Positions 58,323 through 64,000 of a stretch of 64,000 nucleotides of DNA are shown here, in pieces. Made by a program: the position numbers and the translations under genes. The notes under the pieces are model-generated. The model was not told the origin of the DNA, did no database searches, and saw nothing but the letters and a program-made list of their open reading frames with translations. Position 1 is the first letter of the stretch. Each line of letters begins with the position of its first letter. Source of the DNA: Gemmatimonadota bacterium. Lineage in GTDB: Bacteria > Gemmatimonadota > Gemmatimonadetes > Gemmatimonadales > Gemmatimonadaceae. The stretch spans positions 1-64,000 of the forward strand of contig VHBO01000002.1 in assembly GCA_016871895.1 (NCBI GenBank). The letters are read 5' to 3'.

Positions 58323-59213
58323 ATGCCCACCGTCGCCTTCCTCGGCCTCGGCGCCATCGGCACACCGATGGCCCGCCACCTCGCGGCCGCCGACCTCGGG
58401 CTCCGCATCTGGAATCGCACCGCGGCTAAGGCCGCGGCCTTCAGCGCCGAGCACCGCGCCATCCACGCGCTCACCCCGGCCGCCGCCGCCGACGGCGCCG
58501 ATGTCGTGATCACCTGCCTCCCCGTCTCCGCCGACGTCGAGTCGCTCTGCGACGGCCCCGATGGCCTCCTCGCGACGCTGCGCTCCGGGAGCGTCCTCGT
58601 CGACTGCACTTCGGGCGACCCCGCGACCTCGCGGCGGCTCGCCGCGCGCTGCGCGGCGCAGGCCGTCGCCTTCCTCGATGCCCCCGTTTCCGGCGGCGTC
58701 GCCGGCGCCGAGCAGGCCGCCCTGACGGTGATGGTCGGCGGCGACGCCGCGGTGCTCGAGCGGGTGCGTCCCGTGCTCGCCGTCTTCGGGAAAAAGATCG
58801 TCCACTGCGGTGGCGTCGGTGCGGGGGATGCGGTGAAGGCAGTGAACAACGCGCTCCTCGCGCTGCATCTCTGGTCGACCGCCGAGGGGCTCGCGGCACT
58901 CACGCAGGCCGGGGTCCGTCCCGAGGTCGCGCTCGATGTGATCAACACGTCGAGCGGTCGCTCGAACGCCTCGATGAACCTCTTTCCTGAGCGGGTCCTC
59001 ACCCGCGCCTTCCCGCGCACCTTCCGGCTCGCGCTTCTCGACAAGGACGTCGGGATCGCGGCGGGCGTCGCGCGTGAACAGAAGGTCGCCGCGCCGATGC
59101 TGCAGCTGACCGCCGAACTCTTCCGCGCGGCTCACGTAGCACTCGGGGAGGAGGCGGACCACGTGGAGGTCGTGAAGTGGGTCGAACGCCTGACCGGGAC
59201 GGTGATCGAATGA
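58323..59213 (+). CDS. NAD(P)-dependent oxidoreductase, 3-hydroxyisobutyrate dehydrogenase family
   Basis: A 296-residue beta-hydroxyacid dehydrogenase. The Rossmann start is FLGLGAIGTPMARHL. LVDCTSGDPATSRRLAARC and FLDAPVSGGVAGAEQAALTVMVGG form the substrate region, and GAGDAVKAVNNALLA contains the catalytic lysine. It would oxidise 3-hydroxyisobutyrate-like acids or reduce small semialdehydes; specificity cannot be assigned. The ATG at 58323 follows TAGCTT at leaderless spacing. Its stop overlaps the start of the next gene by 4 bp (ATGA). Confidence 0.88.
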   Translation: MPTVAFLGLGAIGTPMARHLAAADLGLRIWNRTAAKAAAFSAEHRAIHALTPAAAADGADVVITCLPVSADVESLCDGPDGLLATLRSGSVLVDCTSGDPATSRRLAARCAAQAVAFLDAPVSGGVAGAEQAALTVMVGGDAAVLERVRPVLAVFGKKIVHCGGVGAGDAVKAVNNALLALHLWSTAEGLAALTQAGVRPEVALDVINTSSGRSNASMNLFPERVLTRAFPRTFRLALLDKDVGIAAGVAREQKVAAPMLQLTAELFRAAHVALGEEADHVEVVKWVERLTGTVIE

Positions 59214-60454
59214 GCACGACGGAGACGACGGCGGCGGTGATGACGGTCGAGGCGATCCGCGCGCGGTTCCCCGCGCTCACGCGCCGGCACGCGGGGCATC
59301 CGGTGGCGTACTTCGACGGCCCGGGGGGCACGCAGGTGCCGCAGTCGGTGGTTGATGCGATGGCCGACTACTTGCTGCATCACAACGCCAACACGCACTG
59401 GGCCTACCCCACAAGTGCGGAGACCGACGCCCTGCTCCTTGCCGCACGCGAGGCGGCCGCGGACTTCCTGAACGCCGCGCCGGCGGAGGTCGCCTTCGCC
59501 AACAATATGACGACCGGGACCTTCCACCTCGCGCGGGCGCTCGGCCGCGGCTGGGGCCCCGGTGACGAGGTCGTGATCACCGATCTCGATCACCACGCAA
59601 ACGTTGCGCCCTGGCGCGCCCTCGAGCGCGAACGCGGGATCACTATCCGCCGCGTCGCGGTGGATCTCGCCACGGGAGAGCTCGACCTCGAGTCGCTCCG
59701 CGACGCGCTGACCCCGCGCACGCGGCTCCTCGCCATCGGCGCCGGCTCCAACGCCCTCGGCACCATCAACGACGTGCGGGCCGCCGCGGCGCTCGCCCAC
59801 GGCGTCGGCGCGCTCGTCTTCGTCGATGCGGTCCACTACGCGCCCCACGCCCTCGTCGACGTCCGCGCGATGGACTGCGACCTCCTCGGGTGTAGCGCCT
59901 ACAAGTTCTACGGCCCCCATACCGGGGTGCTCTACGTGCGGGAGTCGCTCCTCGGCACCCTCGACGTCCCGAAGCTCCTCCCCGCGCCCGACGTCGGGAG
60001 CGAGCGTCTCGAGACCGGGACGCAGAACCACGAGGGGATCGTCGGGACCGGCGCGGCCGTCGAGTTCCTCGCCTCGCTCGCCGACGGGCCGACGCGTCGC
60101 GCGCGGCTCGAGCGCGCCTTCGCCGGGCTCCACGCGCGGGGGATGGCGCAGCTGCATCGACTCTGGGAGGGCCTCGGCGCGATCGACGGCGTGACGCGCT
60201 ACGGCCCGCCCCCCGGACGGCCGCGGACCCCGACCATCGCCTTCACCGTCGCCGGCCACACGAGCGAGGCGGTGACGCGCGCGCTGGTCGAGCGCGGGGT
60301 CTTCACGAGCCACGGCGACTTCTACGCGTCGACAGTCGTGGAGCTGTTGGGGCGCGCCGAGGATGGGCTCGTGCGCGCGGGGGCGGCGTGTTACACGACG
60401 GGCGACGAGATCGAGCGGTTGATCGCTGGGGTTACCGAGGTCGCGCGGGGGTAG
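59210..60454 (+). CDS. Cysteine desulfurase-like protein (class V aminotransferase)
   Basis: A 414-residue PLP enzyme of the TIGR01976-like cysteine desulfurase-like group. FPALTRRHAGHPVAYFDGPGGTQVPQSVVDAMADYL starts the fold. Further elements are EVVITDLDHHANVAPWR, FVDAVHYAPHALVDVRAMDCDLLGCSAYKFYGPHTGVLYVR (PLP lysine in AYKF) and RLETGTQNHEGIVGT. The active-site cysteine loop of true SufS/IscS is not obvious, so another C-S or amine chemistry is possible. The start overlaps the dehydrogenase stop by 4 bp (ATGA), suggesting a shared function. Confidence 0.85.
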   Translation: MSTTETTAAVMTVEAIRARFPALTRRHAGHPVAYFDGPGGTQVPQSVVDAMADYLLHHNANTHWAYPTSAETDALLLAAREAAADFLNAAPAEVAFANNMTTGTFHLARALGRGWGPGDEVVITDLDHHANVAPWRALERERGITIRRVAVDLATGELDLESLRDALTPRTRLLAIGAGSNALGTINDVRAAAALAHGVGALVFVDAVHYAPHALVDVRAMDCDLLGCSAYKFYGPHTGVLYVRESLLGTLDVPKLLPAPDVGSERLETGTQNHEGIVGTGAAVEFLASLADGPTRRARLERAFAGLHARGMAQLHRLWEGLGAIDGVTRYGPPPGRPRTPTIAFTVAGHTSEAVTRALVERGVFTSHGDFYASTVVELLGRAEDGLVRAGAACYTTGDEIERLIAGVTEVARG

Positions 60455-60464
60455 GGAACGCGGG

Positions 60465-60860
60465 TCAGCGTGTGCGCGCCCGCTCCTCCAGGAGGTCGAG
60501 CAGCGTCGCGCCGAGGTGCACGCCCGTCTGCTCCAGCATCTCCTTGAACATCCCCGCGCTGGTGACGTTGATCTCCGTCAGGTGGTCACCGATGAGGTCG
60601 AGCCCGACGAGGTCGAGTCCCCGGGCCGCGAGGATGGGTCCGAGCGCCGCCGCGATCGCCGCGTCTCGTGCGGAGAGGGCGCGTGCGGTCGGGACGCCGC
60701 CGACGGCGAGATTCGCGCGGACCTCGTTGCCCGCAGCCTTCCGCGCCAGTACGTAGGGCGCCGGTACCCCGCCGATCAGGAGGAGCCGCTTGTCCCCTTC
60801 CGCGATTGCGGGGAGGAATCGCTGGGCCATCAGCGTCCGGCGCGCGGTCGGGTGGGCGCT
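60465..60860 (-). pseudogene. gshB: Glutathione synthetase C-terminal remnant
   Basis: The frame reads AHPTARRTLMAQRFLPAIAEGDKRLLLIGGVPAPYVLARKAAGNEVRANLAVGGVPTARALSARDAAIAAALGPILAARGLDLVGLDLIGDHLTEINVTSAGMFKEML. This corresponds to the last 120 of about 315 residues of GshB (QxFLPxIxxGDKR, RANLxxGG, GLDxIGDxLTEINVTS). The N-terminal domain and the ATP-lid region are absent. Similarity starts right where the RNase Z stop lies (60859), so a deletion fused the two genes' ends. An ATG at 60830 could make a 121-residue product. It would not be an active ligase. The ATP-grasp metal residues (TEINVTS) are still intact, so loss may be recent. Confidence 0.75.
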
Positions 60861-61797
60861 ACGCTGTCGGCGCCGCGTCCCGGAACGGCACGTCGATCTC
60901 CAATCCGTCCTTCGCGAGGATCAGCTCTCCGGTGAACGCCTCGCGCGCTTCGCGGCCGAGGTCGCTCGGGTCGCGGGAGTAGCGCGCGGAGAAGTGCGTC
61001 AGCACGAGCCGCTTCGCCCCCGCCATCTGCGCCACCGTTCCCGCTTCGCGCGCGGTCGAGTGCATCGTCTCGCGCGCGCGCTGCTGTTCCTCGTCGCCGA
61101 AGGTCGCCTCGTGCACGAGGAGGTCCGCGCCCTCGGCGGCCTGGATCGTCGCCGCGCAGGGGCGCGTGTCGCCGGTGATTACGACCGTGCGCCCCGGGCG
61201 CGTCGGGCCGACCAGCGTCTCGGGGGCGATGATGCGGCCGTCAGGGAGGGTCACCGACTCCCCTTTGTGGATGCGTCCCCAGAGTGGACCTTCGGGGATC
61301 CCGAGCTCACGCGCGAGGTCCGGGTCGAAGCGGCCGAGCCGGTCCTGCTCGACGAGGGCGTAGCCCACCGCAGCACCCTGGCGGTGCTCCACCGTGAACG
61401 GTTTGATGACATAGCCCGAGCGGAGGATCGGCGTCCCCGGTTCGACGTCGGTCACCGTGAGCGGGTAGGTGAGCCGTTCGTTGCCGAGCCCCTCCGCGCG
61501 CTTGAAGAGGGCCTGCGCCCCGCGGGGGCCCCAGAGGCGGAGGGGCTCCTCGCGCGCCTGCAGCGCGAAGGTCTTGAGGAGGCCGAGCGCGCCGAGGAAG
61601 TGATCGGTGTGGAAGTGCGTGAAGAAGATGTCGCTGAGGGTGAACCCCACCCCCCAGCGCATCATCTGCCGCTGCGTCCCTTCGCCGCAGTCGAAGAGCA
61701 TCGTCTCGCCGTCGCGGGTGAGCGCAATCGACGACATCCCGCGCTCGACCGTGGGGCGCGAGGCGGAGGTCCCGAGGAAGCGAAGGGAGAGCGACAT
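60859..61797 (-). CDS. rnz: Ribonuclease Z
   Basis: A 312-residue metallo-beta-lactamase-fold nuclease. The start MSLSLRFLGTSASRPTVERGMSSIAL, then MLFDCGEGTQRQMMR, is typical of RNase Z, which removes 3' trailers of tRNA precursors. The zinc motif is THFHTDHFLG, where RNase Z normally has HxHGDH; Thr replaces Gly. VITGDTRPC, LLVHEATFGDEE and LVLTHFSARYS supply the other ligands. TAACTT on the minus strand (complement of 61806-61811) ends 8 nt before the ATG, so a leaderless start is likely. The stop abuts the truncated gshB remnant. Confidence 0.9.
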   Translation of the reverse strand: MSLSLRFLGTSASRPTVERGMSSIALTRDGETMLFDCGEGTQRQMMRWGVGFTLSDIFFTHFHTDHFLGALGLLKTFALQAREEPLRLWGPRGAQALFKRAEGLGNERLTYPLTVTDVEPGTPILRSGYVIKPFTVEHRQGAAVGYALVEQDRLGRFDPDLARELGIPEGPLWGRIHKGESVTLPDGRIIAPETLVGPTRPGRTVVITGDTRPCAATIQAAEGADLLVHEATFGDEEQQRARETMHSTAREAGTVAQMAGAKRLVLTHFSARYSRDPSDLGREAREAFTGELILAKDGLEIDVPFRDAAPTA

Positions 61798-61849
61798 TGC
61801 GGGGAAAGTTACTGGGGCCGGGGCCGGCCTGCCGCGTTATGATATGAGG
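61798..61849. promoter_or_regulatory. Divergent promoter region with two leaderless-type -10 elements
   Basis: On the minus strand TAACTT (complement of 61806-61811) lies 8 nt before the rnz ATG. On the plus strand TATGAT (61838-61843) lies 6 nt before the ATG at 61850. The second one decides between ATG 61844 and ATG 61850 in favour of the latter. Confidence 0.5.
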
Positions 61850-63103
61850 ATGATCGCCACGCCTCGTCACCCATCGCGCCCGGGCCTTCGTACGTCGGAT
61901 CTCGCCGTCGTGTGCTCGCTCGGCTTCGCCCTCTTCGCCCTCTTCGCCTCCGTCGCCGGCGCCCAGCCCGGGATGTCGGGCGGCGTCCGCATCGAGCCGG
62001 GTCAGGAGTGCCCGCCGGGGATGACCGAGGTCCGCCCCGGCACCTGCCAGGCGCCGACGCTCCCACCGCCCTCGATCCTCGACTATCGCCCACGGTCGAC
62101 GCTCGTGACGACCGAGCATCTCGTGCCGAAGGCGAAGTTCCCGGCCATCGACTACCACGGGCATCCGACCACGCAGCTCAGCTCCGCGGAGGGACTCACC
62201 CAGCTCGCCGACGACCTCGATCGCATCGGCGTCCGTGTGATCGTCGCGGCGAACAACGTGCGCGGCGAGGAGCTCCGTCGGCAGCTCGCGACGGCGCAGG
62301 CGCATCCGCGGATGCGCGACCGCATCCGCTTCCTCACCGGGATCGACTTCACCGGCGTCGGCGCGCCCGGATGGGCCGAGCGTGAGATCGCCGCCCTCGA
62401 GGCGGCCGCGGCGGCGGGCGCCGTCGGCATCGGGGAGATCGGGAAAGGGCTCGGCCTTACCTCACGGAAGGCGGATGGCACGCGCCTCCGCATCGACGAT
62501 CCCGCGCTCGACCCCGTCTGGCAGGCGGCGGCGCGGCTTCGGTTCCCCGTCTTCATCCACACGGCGGACCCGCAGGAGTTCTGGCGGCCGATCGACAACA
62601 CCAACGAGCGGTGGCTCGAGCTCGCGCTCTTCCCGTCGCGGCGGTATCCGGCGGAGCTGTTCCCGAGCTTCGAGCAGCTGATGGCCGAGCGCGATGCGAT
62701 GCTCCGCCGGAACCGCGGGACGACTTTCGTCGTCGCGCATATGGGGTGGCACGCGAACGACCTCCCGCGGCTCGCGAAGATGATGGACGAGATGCCGAAC
62801 ATCCTCGTCGAGGTCGGGGCGGTGCTCTACGATATCGGGCGCCAGCCGCGCGCCGCGCACGAATTCTTCGTGCGCTACCAGGACCGCATTCTCTTCGGGA
62901 AGGACTCGTTCCAGCCGGCGGAATATCCGTATTACTGGCGCGTCTTCGAGACCCGCGACGATTACTTCGATTACTACCGCGACTACCACGCCACCTGGAA
63001 GCTCTACGGGATCGACCTCCCCGACGCCGTCCTCCAGAAGGTGTACTTCCGGAACGCGCTCCGGATCACGCCGGGGATCCCGCCACAGGGGTGGCCGCGC
63101 TAG
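61850..63103 (+). CDS. Exported amidohydrolase family protein
   Basis: A 417-residue exported metal-dependent hydrolase. The signal peptide (TSDLAVVCSLGFALFALFASVAGAQ) ends at about 41. After a small cysteine-containing segment (GQECPPGMTEVRPGTCQAP) the amidohydrolase-2 barrel starts at AIDYHGHP, with the HxH metal pair. PVFIHTADPQEFW, TFVVAHMGWHANDLPRLAKMM and RILFGKDSFQPAEYP are the later metal and catalytic segments. The family includes decarboxylases and hydrolases; substrate is unknown. The ATG at 61850 is supported by a TATGAT element 6 nt upstream. Confidence 0.85.
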   Translation: MIATPRHPSRPGLRTSDLAVVCSLGFALFALFASVAGAQPGMSGGVRIEPGQECPPGMTEVRPGTCQAPTLPPPSILDYRPRSTLVTTEHLVPKAKFPAIDYHGHPTTQLSSAEGLTQLADDLDRIGVRVIVAANNVRGEELRRQLATAQAHPRMRDRIRFLTGIDFTGVGAPGWAEREIAALEAAAAAGAVGIGEIGKGLGLTSRKADGTRLRIDDPALDPVWQAAARLRFPVFIHTADPQEFWRPIDNTNERWLELALFPSRRYPAELFPSFEQLMAERDAMLRRNRGTTFVVAHMGWHANDLPRLAKMMDEMPNILVEVGAVLYDIGRQPRAAHEFFVRYQDRILFGKDSFQPAEYPYYWRVFETRDDYFDYYRDYHATWKLYGIDLPDAVLQKVYFRNALRITPGIPPQGWPR

Positions 63104-63139
63104 GGGCGGAGCGGTCGCGCCTCGCCGGTGCGCAAGGCG

Positions 63140-63670
63140 TCAGAGCGCCGGCGTCAGAATTCGATCCGTCTGTGCGTCGGTCCCGAGCTGGAAGACGTGG
63201 GCGCCCACGTCGGTGAACCCCACCTTCCCGTAGAAGGCGATCGCGCGCGGGTTCCGCTCCCAGACGCCGAGCCAGAGGGTGCGCGCGCCACGCGCGCGCG
63301 CGGTGGTCATCACCTCCGCCATCAGCGCCGCCGCCACGCCCCGGCCGTGCCACCCGTGGTCCACATAGAAGCGCAGCAGTTCGATCGGCGCCGCTCCGGA
63401 CACGCACGCCGGCGCCGGCCCCGCACGGAGCTGCGCGAAGGCGACCAGCGTGTCATCCACCTCGGCGAGCACCGTCGCCATCCGCGGGTCTGCGATCTCC
63501 GCCCCCTGTTGCGCCGGGCCGTACGCCTCAGCGAGATGGAGCGCCATATCGCTCGCGGTGTTGTCAGAGGCGAACGTGGTCGCGAAGGTGCGCGCCGCGA
63601 ACGCGGCGAGCGCCTCGGCGTCCGCTGCCGCCGCGAACCGGATCCGCACCGCGGACGCCTCCGCGCTCAC
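63140..63670 (-). CDS. GNAT family N-acetyltransferase
   Basis: A 176-residue acetyltransferase. The acetyl-CoA-binding region is ELLRFYVDHGWHGRGVAAALMAEVMTTARARGARTLWLGVWERNPRAIAFYGKVGFTDVG, with the R/Q-x-x-G-x-G/A signature (WHGRGVA). The N-terminal half (ALAAFAARTFATTFASDNTASDMALHLAEAYGPAQQ) is the substrate side. The GTG at 63670 overlaps the upstream gene's stop by 4 bp (GTGA). The best guess is a small-molecule or peptide amino-group acetyltransferase. Confidence 0.87.
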   Translation of the reverse strand: MSAEASAVRIRFAAAADAEALAAFAARTFATTFASDNTASDMALHLAEAYGPAQQGAEIADPRMATVLAEVDDTLVAFAQLRAGPAPACVSGAAPIELLRFYVDHGWHGRGVAAALMAEVMTTARARGARTLWLGVWERNPRAIAFYGKVGFTDVGAHVFQLGTDAQTDRILTPAL

Positions 63671-64000
63671 GGGGTGTCTCCTGCGACGATCGCCGCCCAC
63701 CGCGCCGCGTCGATGTTCGCGCCGCTCACGATCACCGCGACGGGGAACGCCGACGGCCGGACTCGCCCGTTGCGGAGCGCCGCCACCCCCACCGCCCCCG
63801 ATCCCTCCACGCGCACGCCGTGCGTCTGCTGGAGCCAGCGGATCGCCTCGGCGATCTCCGCCTCCGCCACCGTGACGATGCCGTCGAGCGCGGCCTGGCC
63901 CTGCGCGAGCATCTCCTCGTCCACGAGCCCCGCGAGCCCGTCGGCGAGCGTCGGGAGGTCGGGAATCTCCGTCGCCTGACCGGACGCGAGCGCCAGTGAC
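63667..64000 (-). CDS. PLP-dependent threonine/serine dehydratase, C-terminal part (runs off the window)
   Basis: About 110 C-terminal residues are in the window. SLALASGQATEIPDLPTLADGLAGLVDEEML continues into IAEAIRWLQQTHGVRVEGSGAVGVAALRNGRV and ends in FPVAVIVSGANIDAARWAAIVAGDTP. The EGSGAVGVAAL and VSGANID elements are the C-terminal PLP phosphate-cradle and strand of catabolic threonine dehydratase/serine racemase-type enzymes. The active-site lysine is outside the window. The frame is open to position 64000, beyond the GTG used by the ORF track (63924). It overlaps the GNAT gene by 4 bp. Confidence 0.83.
   Translation of the reverse strand, partial: SLALASGQATEIPDLPTLADGLAGLVDEEMLAQGQAALDGIVTVAEAEIAEAIRWLQQTHGVRVEGSGAVGVAALRNGRVRPSAFPVAVIVSGANIDAARWAAIVAGDTP

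Overview
This is a GC-rich chromosomal window of about 64 kb, densely packed with genes on both strands. I recognised no rRNA, tRNA, CRISPR array, transposase or phage gene by eye. The gene content suggests a Gemmatimonadota-like (Gemmatimonadetes) bacterium: DUF5916 outer-membrane proteins, a VPS10/BNR giant exoprotein, a 1000-residue S9 peptidase, Tat-exported IorAB-type molybdoenzymes, DUF4097 proteins, and Ig/RCC1 and cohesin-like surface lipoproteins. This is inference from families and base composition, not a database match.

Layout. 1-10.6 kb: a partial flavin monooxygenase, an HNH endonuclease, a D-threonine aldolase/D-serine dehydratase, a DUF5916 protein, an MHS-type MFS symporter, an amidohydrolase lipoprotein, an SMP-30-like protein, a monoacylglycerol-lipase-like hydrolase and a DCC thiol oxidoreductase. 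10.6-14.9 kb: a four-gene molybdenum hydroxylase operon (2Fe-2S subunit, Moco subunit, XdhC, MocA-like cytidylyltransferase). 15-20.3 kb: cardiolipin synthase, DUF456 protein, a 32-residue membrane peptide directly before an SSS symporter, and a GH13 amylase. 20.3-22.4 kb: arginase plus a LOR/SDH-type ornithine cyclodeaminase, a plausible arginine-to-proline route. 22.4-34.2 kb: Rieske protein, drug-efflux MFS, DUF4097 protein, HAD phosphatase, dicarboxylate symporter, rhodanese-Nudix-PAP2 cluster, S9 peptidase and a DtxR/MntR-type regulator. 34.3-38.6 kb: a tightly overlapping four-gene ABC operon ending in an FtsX-like/AttH-lipocalin fusion. 39.1-43.2 kb: an SPFH/RHH/hydrolase/serine-hydrolase operon. 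43.4-49.9 kb: a small lipoprotein flanked by inverted repeats, the VPS10/BNR protein, an Atg22-like MFS and a DUF72 protein. 49.9-54.6 kb: the least tidy region, with a frameshifted Ig/RCC1 lipoprotein gene, a truncated paralogue of its N-terminus, and two cohesin-like proteins around a SURF1 gene. 54.7-64 kb: mgtE with two EamA transporters, a cysteine-free HMA protein, a dehydrogenase/cysteine-desulfurase-like pair, RNase Z followed by a gshB remnant, an amidohydrolase, a GNAT acetyltransferase and a partial PLP dehydratase.

General features. Many operons use 4-bp ATGA or GTGA overlaps. At least a dozen genes that begin a transcription unit have a -10-like hexamer ending only 5-8 nt before the start codon, with no Shine-Dalgarno. 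This points to widespread leaderless transcription and helped choose several starts. A few intergenic gaps carry degenerate hairpin-forming tandem repeats. No gene-free stretch exceeds about 220 bases.
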